Assembly: GCA_947627815.1 (NCBI GenBank)
Contig: CANQXN010000001.1
Coordinates: 1-64,000 of the forward strand
Direction: 5' to 3'
Length of the DNA: 64,000 nucleotides
Source of the DNA: an uncultured Clostridia bacterium
GTDB taxonomy: Bacteria; Bacillota; Clostridia; Oscillospirales; CAG-272
Shown: positions 44,027-51,874 of the stretch, piece by piece
Numbering within the stretch: the first letter of the stretch is position 1
Layout of the letters: every line of letters starts with the position of its first letter
The notes under the pieces: model-generated
The model's input: the letters and a program-made list of their open reading frames with translations, nothing else
Told to the model about the DNA's origin: nothing
Databases searched by the model: none
Position numbers and translations under genes: made by a program

Positions 44027-45259
44027 TCATTTCTCAGCCGGCACCGGCTTGTTTTTTTCTTTGTTTTCCACGCGGGCGCCGATCTTGCCGTCACCTGTGG
44101 TAAGGGTCAGATATTCCCCTTGGGAAACATCCTCCACACTTTTGACAAGCTTTCCCTTTTCGGAAAAGACCGCCGCATAGCCGCGAAGAAGCACCGAAAG
44201 CGGGTTGAGGGCTTCCAATTTGGAGGCGATTTTCTCCCATGCCGTCCGTTTTGTCAAAAGCAGTGTGCGCGCGGCGTTTTCAAATTGCGCCGTATCCATG
44301 ATGAGTCTGGTTTTCTTTTCATCCAGAATGTAGATCGGCTCGCGCATGACTTTGCTGTCCGATAGAAAGGTCAGCGCTTTTCTTTTCAGCGCAAGGGAGG
44401 AGGCGGTCAGCGTCTGCATTCTGCCGATGATGTTCAAAATTTTCCGTTTTAATTCCTGCGTTTCCGGCACGGCAAGTTCGGCGGCCGCCGACGGCGTCGG
44501 CGCGCGGCGGTCGGCGACAAAATCGCAAATAGTAAAATCTGTTTCATGACCGACGGCCGAAATCACGGGAATCCGTGAGGCGGCAACAGCGCGTGCCAAC
44601 GCTTCGTTGTTAAACGCCCATAAATCTTCAATCGAGCCGCCGCCCCGCCCTAAAATGATGACATCGACGGAATTGCCGGTATTGAAATAGGTCAGCCCTT
44701 CTATGAGCTGGGCGGGAGCGCCGTCTCCCTGAACCAAGGAAGGATAGAGATAAATCGTGGCGTAGGCAAAACGGCGGGTAATGATATTGATGATATCGCG
44801 AATGGCAGCGCCTGTCGGCGATGTGATGACCCCGATGCGGGTCGGGATTTTGGGCAGCGGCTTTTTGCGCGCCGGATCGCACAGCCCTTCGGCCTGTAAT
44901 TTCCGTTTTAACTGTTCAAAAGCGATATACAATGCGCCGATGCCGTCAGGCTCCATGCTGTCGGCATAGAAATTATAGATGCCGTCGCGCAAATATCCGC
45001 TGACGCGTCCGTGCAGAATCACTTTCATGCCGTTTTCCGGCACAAACTTCAGTTTGGCCGCCGATGACGCGAACATCAAAGCGCGGATCAGCGAATTTTC
45101 ATCCTTGACGGTGAAGTACAGATGTCCGGTTTTATGGTGGACAAAATTGGAGATTTCGCCTTTCAGATACAAAGAAGACAAAAAACGGTCGGAATCGATT
45201 TTACTTTTAATGTATTCGTTCAGCGCCGACACCGTGAGAATGACTTTTTCATCAGCCAT
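44027..45259 (-). CDS. xseA: Exodeoxyribonuclease VII large subunit
   Basis: 410 residues. N-terminal OB-fold domain (LKGEISNFVHHKTGHLYFTVKD read in parts), the catalytic domain with GVITSPTGAAIRDI, GRGGGSIEDLWAFN, and the coiled helical region to the C-terminus. It is the catalytic subunit of exonuclease VII. It overlaps the end of the Kae1-like gene by 8 bp, indicating tight operon structure. Confidence 0.95.
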   Translation of the reverse strand: MADEKVILTVSALNEYIKSKIDSDRFLSSLYLKGEISNFVHHKTGHLYFTVKDENSLIRALMFASSAAKLKFVPENGMKVILHGRVSGYLRDGIYNFYADSMEPDGIGALYIAFEQLKRKLQAEGLCDPARKKPLPKIPTRIGVITSPTGAAIRDIINIITRRFAYATIYLYPSLVQGDGAPAQLIEGLTYFNTGNSVDVIILGRGGGSIEDLWAFNNEALARAVAASRIPVISAVGHETDFTICDFVADRRAPTPSAAAELAVPETQELKRKILNIIGRMQTLTASSLALKRKALTFLSDSKVMREPIYILDEKKTRLIMDTAQFENAARTLLLTKRTAWEKIASKLEALNPLSVLLRGYAAVFSEKGKLVKSVEDVSQGEYLTLTTGDGKIGARVENKEKNKPVPAEK

Positions 45260-46181
45260 GGCTCAAGTACCTTTCTTCACATAGTAGAGCAATCCCGGCC
45301 GCGTTGTCAGACGAAAAAGCAGGCTCGGCAAACCAGGCGTCCATTTTTTGTCCGATGGTTTTTTGCAAATAGCGGTTCCCCATCACGCCGCCCGAGAATA
45401 GAACGACAAGATTGCCCACCTGTTTCAGCGCGTTTTGGGCAAGAAGCGAAAGCGTTTTTTCAACGCTGGCCAACACAAAAGCCGCGACAACGCCGGGCGA
45501 ATATCCGGCGCCAAGGTAGTCGGCCGCCTTGTTTTCCAAGCCGGAGAAATGACAGGCGAGGCCTGACACCGTTGCCATCGGTGTGACTCTTCCCTTCAAT
45601 TCGGCAAGCGCGTCAAAATCCGCTAATTGCTCCAGCGCCGGTCCGCAGGGGAAGGCAAGCCCGAGCGAGACGCCGACGCGGTCAATAAGCTGTCCCGCGT
45701 GGATATCGAGACTGCCGCCAAGACAGGTAATTGCGCCCTTTTCATAAAGCAAGACTTCGGTTGTGCCTCCCGACACATGAAAGGCAAGACAGCGCCCGCC
45801 AACCAGATCATTGCGTCCGGCGGAATACATGGCGGCGCGCACATGGCCCGCCTGATGAGAAAAAAAGGAAAGGGGGATATTCAAAATCTGCGACAACATG
45901 GTTGCCGCGCTGACGCCGGCAAGAAAACAAGGCATGTAGGAGCCTTCCACATCCCTCGGTCTCGCGGAAACGCCGATGGCCTGCGGATGATAAGAAGCAA
46001 CCGCCTCTATGACTTCCGGCAAGTTTTTGACATGGGAGAAAACCGCCTCGTTCTGGCGGATGCCACGCTCTCCGGGGCGAACCGATACCGGCCGTTTGCT
46101 GTTGACAAGAACGGCGCCTTTTGCGACAACGGCGGCCGATGTGGTATAATTACTGGTATCAATCCCGAGAAAGGCGCTCAT
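45252..46181 (-). CDS. TsaD/Kae1-like paralogue
   Basis: 309 residues of the ASKHA-type Kae1 fold. It keeps the metal pair of TsaD in HQAGH (SHQAGHVRAAM), an FHVSGGTTEV nucleotide block, DRVGVSLGLAFPCGP and a SGGVMGN ending. It is shorter and distinct from the universal TsaD that makes t6A in tRNA, and it is placed between nusB and xseA as in other Clostridia. Its function is unknown; a t6A-related or carbamoyl-transfer role is only an inference from the fold. Its ATG overlaps the nusB stop. Confidence 0.82.
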   Translation of the reverse strand: MSAFLGIDTSNYTTSAAVVAKGAVLVNSKRPVSVRPGERGIRQNEAVFSHVKNLPEVIEAVASYHPQAIGVSARPRDVEGSYMPCFLAGVSAATMLSQILNIPLSFFSHQAGHVRAAMYSAGRNDLVGGRCLAFHVSGGTTEVLLYEKGAITCLGGSLDIHAGQLIDRVGVSLGLAFPCGPALEQLADFDALAELKGRVTPMATVSGLACHFSGLENKAADYLGAGYSPGVVAAFVLASVEKTLSLLAQNALKQVGNLVVLFSGGVMGNRYLQKTIGQKMDAWFAEPAFSSDNAAGIALLCEERYLSHG

Positions 46182-46579
46182 TTTTTCAGGTTTGCCGCTT
46201 CGGCAACAGCATTCAGAACGCCGTTGATAAACGCCGGCGCCTCGTCGCTGTCATATTTTTTGGCAAGTTCCACAGCTTCGTTGATGGAAATGGAAAAGGG
46301 GATGTCGGCATAGAGCATTTCATAGACCGAGATGCGCAGGATCGCGTGGGAAATGCGGGAAAGGCGATTCAAGCGCCAACCGTGTATTTTCGCGCCAATT
46401 TTTTCGTCGATTTCCGATAAATGTTCATAAATTCCGTGAACGGCGTCTATCAGATAGGGATCGTCAAGGTCGCGATTGTCCTTTTCCTTGAGAATGGTAT
46501 CTTCCAATTCCTCTGCGGGATTAAAAGACATTTCGTATAAAAGAACCAGCAGTGCCTCGCGGGCTTCGCTTCGTTTCAT
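46178..46579 (-). CDS. nusB: Transcription antitermination factor NusB
   Basis: 133 residues, all helical. Motifs are KRSEAREALLVLLYEM and the C-terminal INEAVELAKKYDSDEAPAFINGVL, typical of NusB, which binds boxA RNA with NusE for rRNA antitermination. The ATG at 46579 matches the family start; AAGG is 12 bases upstream. It leads the cluster, with a promoter at 46630-46657. Confidence 0.93.
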   Translation of the reverse strand: MKRSEAREALLVLLYEMSFNPAEELEDTILKEKDNRDLDDPYLIDAVHGIYEHLSEIDEKIGAKIHGWRLNRLSRISHAILRISVYEMLYADIPFSISINEAVELAKKYDSDEAPAFINGVLNAVAEAANLKK

Positions 46580-46629
46580 GGGAGTCTGTGCCTTTCTTTG
46601 CATCATATGTGCATGAATATACAAATTAT

Positions 46630-46657
46630 ATTATACTTGTTTTTCCTGTTTTGTCAA
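46630..46657 (-). promoter_or_regulatory. Promoter of the nusB-recN cluster
   Basis: Perfect TTGACA, 16-bp spacer, perfect TATAAT on the minus strand. Confidence 0.8.
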
Positions 46658-46762
46658 GGGATTGCTTTGCGGAAATAAGGCTTTTACCAAAGGTTTTTTC
46701 ACAAAACGATTCCGCCCGTCATGCTTTTTTTCATTTGGTTTGAAAGAAGCGCCGCTTCCCTC

Positions 46763-46792
46763 TTGCCAAAGCGCTTTCTTTTGTGGTATAAT
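46763..46792 (+). promoter_or_regulatory. Promoter of the four-helix membrane protein gene
   Basis: TTGCCA, 18-bp spacer, TATAAT. The leader that follows holds two ACGGTT copies (46806, 46814) that could pair with AACCGT at 46826-46831 before a T-run. Confidence 0.7.
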
Positions 46793-46855
46793 ATTTTTAA
46801 ATCTGACGGTTTTACGGTTTGTTCCAACCGTTTTTGTTTTCCGAAAGGAGCGGCC

Positions 46856-47308
46856 ATGAAGTCCCTCTCTTTTTTTCTCAAAAAAATTTTAGCGCCCGCC
46901 TGTGTGTTTTTTACCGTGATCGTCACGGTTCTGGCGCTCGCGGTAAGCGCGGCGGCCGATCAACTCGTCAATCTCAACTTAGCTTCGCTGGCCATGTGCT
47001 TTGTCGCCGGGCTATGCCTTTCCCTGACCGACCGCCTGCTGTATCTCAATAAAATCAGTTTTATTCTTCGGCTCCTTCTCCACATGAGCCTGTCGGTGCT
47101 TTCGGTCAGTCTTACCGTCGCTCTTTTCTCTCTGGCGGGCGGTATTCTTTATCCTGCCACCTCCTGCAGTTTTTACCTTGTGCTGGCCTTGATCACGGTC
47201 TATTTTGTTTTGATCTTCCCTTTTGTTCTCATTCGCCATGCGTTGGAAAAACGAAACGCAGCTTTCGAGATGCAAAAGAAAGATTCCCGTTCGTCTTTCC
47301 AAAAATAA
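46856..47308 (+). CDS. Four-helix membrane protein (possibly DUF3021-like)
   Basis: 150 residues with about four transmembrane helices (roughly 8-30, 40-58, 66-90, 100-125) and a basic C-terminal tail. AAAGGAG lies 6 bases before the ATG. The size and helix pattern recall DUF3021 proteins, but I see no decisive motif, so the name is tentative. It has its own promoter and converges on trmB. Confidence 0.7.
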   Translation: MKSLSFFLKKILAPACVFFTVIVTVLALAVSAAADQLVNLNLASLAMCFVAGLCLSLTDRLLYLNKISFILRLLLHMSLSVLSVSLTVALFSLAGGILYPATSCSFYLVLALITVYFVLIFPFVLIRHALEKRNAAFEMQKKDSRSSFQK

Positions 47309-47327
47309 AACCGCCGGTATCGGCGGT
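47307..47327 (-). terminator. trmB terminator
   Basis: ACCGCCG/CGGCGGT stem with TTTTATTTTT on the minus strand. It touches the trmB stop codon. Confidence 0.7.
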
Positions 47328-47977
47328 CAGGTTTGGGACACGGTATTTTCGGCTTTTTTGTGAATCACAACCCGATGAATCGGAAAGCCTTGTGAAGAAA
47401 AATTCTTCTCGTATTCGGTCATAATATTGTCGGCATTGTAACTGCTGTTGTGCAGGTCGTAAGTGAGATCGGTAACGGGCAGCGACAGCGCGGCGCACTC
47501 TTCCAAGGTGAAGTCAAAGAGCGGGCGGTTATCGGTTTTAAAAATGATTTTGCCGTCCGGTGTGAGGACAGAACAGTATTTTTCAAGAAACAGCCGATAG
47601 GTTAGCCGGCGCTTGAAGTGGCGGGCTTTCGGCCATGGGTCGGAAAAATTGAGATAGATGGTGGAAACTTCGCCGCTTTCGAAGAGTTCGGGCAGATGTA
47701 CCGCGTTGGCATTGATAAAGCGCAGATTGGCAAGCGATTCGGCTTTGGCCGTTTCCAGCGCCGTGATCAGCGCCGAGGTGCTGACTTCCAGCGCGACAAA
47801 AAAGCGTTGCGGATACCGACGCGCCATCTGGCAGATGAACCCGCCCTTGCCACATCCGATTTCCAATTCAAGCGGCATTTTATCCCGATAGACAAGAAGA
47901 TCTTCCCTGCTTTTCAGCAAATAGTCTTCGCAGGCAAGCAGGCGGCTTTCGGCGTTTTTCTTTTTTCTCATGCGCAT
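47327..47977 (-). CDS. trmB: tRNA (guanine-N7)-methyltransferase
   Basis: 216 residues. It makes m7G46 in the tRNA variable loop. AdoMet motif LELEIGCGKGGF, then NFSDPWPKARHFKRRLT, the family signature with catalytic Asp, and TDNRPLFDF. Starts at 47977 or 47971 are both possible. It has the promoter at 48016-48044 and stands alone between divergent and convergent neighbours. Confidence 0.95.
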   Translation of the reverse strand: MRMRKKKNAESRLLACEDYLLKSREDLLVYRDKMPLELEIGCGKGGFICQMARRYPQRFFVALEVSTSALITALETAKAESLANLRFINANAVHLPELFESGEVSTIYLNFSDPWPKARHFKRRLTYRLFLEKYCSVLTPDGKIIFKTDNRPLFDFTLEECAALSLPVTDLTYDLHNSSYNADNIMTEYEKNFSSQGFPIHRVVIHKKAENTVSQT

Positions 47978-48015
47978 GATCGTAAAATCCCCACAAATCG
48001 TAATGAACAGGCTTT

Positions 48016-48044
48016 ATTATAGCATCGTTTTATAGAAAAAGCAA
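48016..48044 (-). promoter_or_regulatory. Promoter of trmB
   Basis: TTGCTT, 17-bp spacer, TATAAT on the minus strand. Confidence 0.7.
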
Positions 48045-48069
48045 GAGATTTTTCAAAAAGGAGGCCGGA

Positions 48070-49179
48070 ATGGAAGAAGCGATTTATTGGCAAAAACTTC
48101 GCGAGGAACTTTTAAAAAAGTCTCTCTCTTTTCTTGCCTGCGAAAAAATCCTGACCGAAGAGCAAGAAAAAGCCGCCGCCCTCGCTCAAGCAGAGCGTCT
48201 TGCTTTTTTCTCGTATGAACATCTCGAGCAATGTCTACACTCCGTAGAAGAAAAAGACGCCGATCCCGATATGACCGCTCAAACCAGACTGTCTCCTGTT
48301 TTTTTAGCGGTCGATCCGGACAAAACTATCACGCCGGAAAAAACGGTGGTTTCTTCTTTCAAACAACGGCTCCCGCAGGGCAACGATGTCATGATTTCGT
48401 CGGAAACTTCTACAGAAACGGCTGACTCCACTGTCATTATCCCGCCGTCGCTGTCCCAACTGATCGACCAGACCGCCACCATCCCCATTTCGCGAAAGCC
48501 TTTCGGGGATCGGATGGAGGATGACACCCTACCGCCTGACCAAATGAAAAAAAAGGCAGAAGCGGCGCCGGCGCCTTCTCGGGCCTTGACGCCCCAAGAA
48601 GAAGCGGGTACTGCTCATCGGAACGCTTTGGCGGCAGAAAAAGAGCCTCCCGCTCCTCCTGTGGCCGTCACACCGAACACGCCGACGCAAGCGCCTTCGT
48701 CCTCTCGGCAAGCCGCGCCAAGCGCGGCGTCATCGGTGGCTTTGGCCATGGCTCTTTCGGAAGGACACGGCAAGCGCAACGCCCTTCTTTTTGCGGCGGC
48801 GGAGCTTCCCTTTTTGTGCTTGCTCCCGATTGTCGGGATGGTTTTGCTGATGGCGATCCATCTTCTTTTCTTCTTCGGCCTTGTTCTGATTGCTTTTTTG
48901 GCAGCGGCTCTGTTTTTGCTGCCCGTTTCTCTTTGCCTCTGGTCGGTCTTTTTTGCCGGTCAGGCGTTTGTTCAGGGGCATTTGGCGCAGGGCGCCGCAG
49001 AGGGGGCGCTGGCGCTTGTTGCCTTGGGTTTTACGCTGCTTGGCCTTCTTTTGATCCGCCTGCTTTATCAAAAGCTTTTCCTTCCGCTCTGGCAAGGAAT
49101 GATCGCTTTTGACAGGCGCTTTCTCTCCCGCTTTGGCGCGGCGTGCGCTTTTATCCGAAAGGGGGCGGCTCGGTTATGA
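48070..49179 (+). CDS. Membrane protein with Pro/Thr-rich linker, DUF1700-like
   Basis: 369 residues. A helical, charged N-terminal segment (about 1-60), a long low-complexity Pro/Thr/Ser/Ala linker (about 70-230), then four or five transmembrane helices (about 235-345). The layout resembles HAAS/DUF1700 proteins that pair with DUF4097 proteins, as here, but the N-terminal repeat motif is not clear. AAAGGAGG precedes the ATG. The stop overlaps the next gene's start (ATGA). Confidence 0.72.
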   Translation: MEEAIYWQKLREELLKKSLSFLACEKILTEEQEKAAALAQAERLAFFSYEHLEQCLHSVEEKDADPDMTAQTRLSPVFLAVDPDKTITPEKTVVSSFKQRLPQGNDVMISSETSTETADSTVIIPPSLSQLIDQTATIPISRKPFGDRMEDDTLPPDQMKKKAEAAPAPSRALTPQEEAGTAHRNALAAEKEPPAPPVAVTPNTPTQAPSSSRQAAPSAASSVALAMALSEGHGKRNALLFAAAELPFLCLLPIVGMVLLMAIHLLFFFGLVLIAFLAAALFLLPVSLCLWSVFFAGQAFVQGHLAQGAAEGALALVALGFTLLGLLLIRLLYQKLFLPLWQGMIAFDRRFLSRFGAACAFIRKGAARL

Positions 49180-49904
49180 AACATCGTTTTTCCAAAACGA
49201 CGGTCTTGATCGGCGTTGCCTGCGCGCTCATTTTTCTCGGGCTGTTTCTCCTGATTTTACTGCCCAAACAATCTTTTGCCGTTTGCGAGCCGATCATCTT
49301 TGATCTGTCAAAAGAAGATATGCGTCTTTTGTCGTTTGATATTTCGGACTGTGAGATCATCTTGCGGCAAGGGGAAACCTCGTCGATTGTCGCCACGGGG
49401 TTCTATCGGGAAGAGCTGCAATTTGTCAGAGAAAACGGCAGTATTTCGCTGAAAGAATCAACATCATTGTTTGGCATAGGAGCTGAGCCTGTGGGCGCTG
49501 TCACCTATTGGCAGCACAAGATGCCGCAAGACGAAAGAAAGATCGAAATCACCCTTTCTCCCGATGACTCTTATCTGCTGCTTTCTTTTGCCTTACAAAA
49601 CACGGTCGTCGATTTTTCCGGTTCTTTTTACCATATGTCGCTTACGGCTGTTAATTCGGAAATAGATATGTCTATCGAGGCGTTTCATGACATCCGGGTC
49701 GATCTCGACCAATGTAAGACAAATTTTCACATTTTCCGCTCGTTGGATAGTTTTTCACGCCTGATTGAAAGTTTTGACTGCGATTTTTCATTCAACGGAG
49801 AAACCGCGGTAAATTCTGACAGCTATCAGGCGGCAAAAGCCGACGATATACTGAAACTTCGTTTACAGGGCGGAAACGCCGATATTGCCATAGACCGCTC
49901 ATAA
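49176..49904 (+). CDS. Membrane-anchored beta-strand protein, DUF4097-like
   Basis: 242 residues. One N-terminal membrane helix (about 8-28), then a repeating beta-rich extracellular region (FDISDCEIILRQGE, VDFSGSFYHMSLTAVNSEIDM, IRVDLDQCKTNFHIF) of the kind found in DUF4097 beta-helix proteins. Its ATG overlaps the upstream stop, so the two proteins are probably made together. The function of such pairs is not established. Confidence 0.72.
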   Translation: MKHRFSKTTVLIGVACALIFLGLFLLILLPKQSFAVCEPIIFDLSKEDMRLLSFDISDCEIILRQGETSSIVATGFYREELQFVRENGSISLKESTSLFGIGAEPVGAVTYWQHKMPQDERKIEITLSPDDSYLLLSFALQNTVVDFSGSFYHMSLTAVNSEIDMSIEAFHDIRVDLDQCKTNFHIFRSLDSFSRLIESFDCDFSFNGETAVNSDSYQAAKADDILKLRLQGGNADIAIDRS

Positions 49905-50032
49905 AGGCTTGTCCTAGTCGCGCTATCGCGTTGACGGTCAAAAACGCATAACTGCTATTTTTTCGGGCAAACTAACCCTGCACGAAATAGACAGACGTGC
50001 AACTTCCACAATCAGAAAGGCTATAAGCGGAT

Positions 50033-50251
50033 ATGATACTCGATAGAATCGCGCTTATTCTTTTGATCGTCGGCGGTCTTAACTGGGGAAGCATCGGTCT
50101 TTTCCGTTTTGATGTCGTCGCCTGGATTTTCGGAGGACAGGGTGCTGTCGTCAGCCGTATTATTTACGTTCTGGTGGGCCTTGCCGCTCTCTGGAGTGTT
50201 TCCCTTTTCTTCCGCGAAAGAAACGCCGTTATCGACAATACGAAAGAATAA
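50033..50251 (+). CDS. DUF378 family membrane protein
   Basis: 72 residues with two transmembrane helices. GGLNWGSIGLFRFDVVAW and the LVGLAALW segment are the DUF378 (YuzA-like) signature. Function unknown. The ATG at 50033 matches the family start. A 128-bp gap before it holds only small palindromes (for example TGCACG/CGTGCA near 49979-50001). Confidence 0.88.
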   Translation: MILDRIALILLIVGGLNWGSIGLFRFDVVAWIFGGQGAVVSRIIYVLVGLAALWSVSLFFRERNAVIDNTKE

Positions 50252-50304
50252 AACCATAAAAAAGAGCTGTAGCGCTTTGTGCGTCACAGCTCTTTCTTAT
50301 GGTT
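50252..50304. terminator. Bidirectional terminator
   Basis: Outer arms AACCATAA/TTATGGTT and inner AAAGAGCTGT/ACAGCTCTTT form a long stem between two convergent genes. Confidence 0.82.
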
Positions 50305-50798
50305 CATGTTGCAGTGGAAAGCAAAGATCGGATGGTTTGGACGAAACGATCGTTGTTGTCGGTCGCGAGAAGGATCACAAAATTCTGCGCCGTCAGAACG
50401 GTGACTTGGGTTGTGTCGGTAAGCGCATCTCCCATGGCGCCGGATTCTAACAGCGCGGCGCGGGCGGCAAGCATTTCTTCCACCTGCGGCGTATCGTAAA
50501 GCGAAGCGGTACGGAAAAGACAGATTTCAAAAAGTTCGCTTCCGCTGCCGGTACAGATGAGATAATCATCGCAGAGGGATAACGCCGGATGAAGCCGATC
50601 CGATCCTTGAAAAAACATGCGCAATAACAAGGGAGAATTGGTGTCATCGGCGCGAAAGCTCGCCACTTGACAGGGCGGCAAGACGATCTTTTCGGTCAAG
50701 GCGGAAAAAAGCTCATAGGCAGACATATCGCTCTTGCCATGACAGGCCGTCATCGATAAGAGCAAAAAAACAAGCAGGAGCAGCGCGCACTTTTTCAT
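50304..50798 (-). CDS. Small lipoprotein, possibly DUF4358-like
   Basis: 164 residues. Signal peptide with lipobox SMTAC (Cys19), then a compact mixed domain including an FEICLFRTAS strand and a C-terminal helix-strand pair (VTVLTAQNFVILLATD). The size and context recall DUF4358 lipoproteins, but this is not certain. The ATG at 50798 follows GGGGTGATT, which lies in a hairpin stem. It is the gene after recR. Confidence 0.7.
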   Translation of the reverse strand: MKKCALLLLVFLLLSMTACHGKSDMSAYELFSALTEKIVLPPCQVASFRADDTNSPLLLRMFFQGSDRLHPALSLCDDYLICTGSGSELFEICLFRTASLYDTPQVEEMLAARAALLESGAMGDALTDTTQVTVLTAQNFVILLATDNNDRFVQTIRSLLSTAT

Positions 50799-50801
50799 AA
50801 C

Positions 50802-50841
50802 AATCACCCCGCTCTCACTCTATGAGCAAGGCGGGGTGATT
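50802..50841 (-). promoter_or_regulatory. Hairpin burying the lipoprotein ribosome-binding site
   Basis: 11-bp stem AATCACCCCGC/GCGGGGTGATT plus an inner CTCA/TGAG. The 3' arm holds the GGGGTGATT ribosome site. It lies 15 bases after the recR stop, a good place for translational coupling. Confidence 0.6.
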
Positions 50842-50856
50842 ATTCCTTGATCCAAA

Positions 50857-51456
50857 TCAGGTGATCGGATTACGGGCGCGCAGGGCGCGAGCGAGCGTGA
50901 CTTCATCGGCATATTCGATGTCGGCGCCGACGGGAATACCGAGAGCGGGACGCGTCACTTTGATGCCGATGGGCGCGATCAGTTTCATAAGATAGGCCGC
51001 TGTGGTGTCCCCTTCTATGGTGGGATTGGTCGCTACAATCACTTCTTCCACCTCTTCTTTTTGCAGGCGTTCCATCAGTTTATCCAGCCCCAACTGGTCG
51101 GGACCGATCCCCTTCATGGGCGAGAGAACGCCGGAAAGGACAAAAAATTTGCCGCGATAATCCCGTATCCGCTCAATGCGCATCAAAGCCCGGGTATCTT
51201 CTACCACGCAAATCACCTTTTCCCGGGTGGTATCGGCGCAGATATAACAGATATCGCCGTCCGTCAAGTTATTGCAAAGCGGACACCGTTTGATGGCCGT
51301 CTTGGCCTCGGTGATGGCCTCGGCAAAAGTATTGGCCGTTTCCGCCGGCATATCCAAAATCGCCATGGCATAGCGGGTCGCTGTTTTCCGACCCACGCCC
51401 GGCAGGCGGCGGAACTGCTCGATCAATGTTTCAATGGGGGGGAGAAATTCACTCAT
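50857..51456 (-). CDS. recR: Recombination mediator RecR
   Basis: 199 residues. Helix-hairpin-helix LPGVGRKTATRYA, the C4 zinc finger CPLCNNLTDGDICYIC, and a TOPRIM domain (VVEDTRALMRIE, ATNPTIEGDTTA). It loads RecA at gaps with RecO. It follows ybaB after 5 bp in the conserved dnaX-ybaB-recR order. Confidence 0.96.
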   Translation of the reverse strand: MSEFLPPIETLIEQFRRLPGVGRKTATRYAMAILDMPAETANTFAEAITEAKTAIKRCPLCNNLTDGDICYICADTTREKVICVVEDTRALMRIERIRDYRGKFFVLSGVLSPMKGIGPDQLGLDKLMERLQKEEVEEVIVATNPTIEGDTTAAYLMKLIAPIGIKVTRPALGIPVGADIEYADEVTLARALRARNPIT

Positions 51457-51461
51457 GTAAT

Positions 51462-51818
51462 TTAAAACAGACCGGGAATCCCGGAAAGACCCATATTGCC
51501 GGTGATCTCCGACATGGCTTTGGCGTTGGTTTCTTCTACGGTTTTTATGGCTTGATTAATGCCGGCGACAATGACATCGGAAAGCGTTTCGATGTCGTCA
51601 GGATCGACGAGAACCGGCGAAATCGCAAGAGAAAGAATCTCTTTTTTTCCATTGATTTTTACCGTGACAGCGCCGCCGCCGGCCTGAACTTCATATTCAG
51701 CCGCATCCAATTCTTCCTGTTTGGCGGCCATTTCTTCCTGCATTTTTTGTGCCTGCTTCAACATGCCCTGCATATTGGAGGGTCCCCCGCCGAAGCCTTG
51801 CGGTAATCTCGATTTCAT
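51462..51818 (-). CDS. YbaB/EbfC nucleoid-associated protein
   Basis: 118 residues. MQGMLKQAQKMQEEM helix with Gly-rich N-terminus (GFGGGPSNMQ), then VQAGGGAVTVKINGK, the family core. It binds DNA as a dimer. It lies between dnaX and recR, the usual neighbourhood. Confidence 0.95.
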   Translation of the reverse strand: MKSRLPQGFGGGPSNMQGMLKQAQKMQEEMAAKQEELDAAEYEVQAGGGAVTVKINGKKEILSLAISPVLVDPDDIETLSDVIVAGINQAIKTVEETNAKAMSEITGNMGLSGIPGLF

Positions 51819-51874
51819 AATCTTTTCCTTTCCGTGATGGTAAAATATGGTCTGGGTTTATATACCTTTGATGC

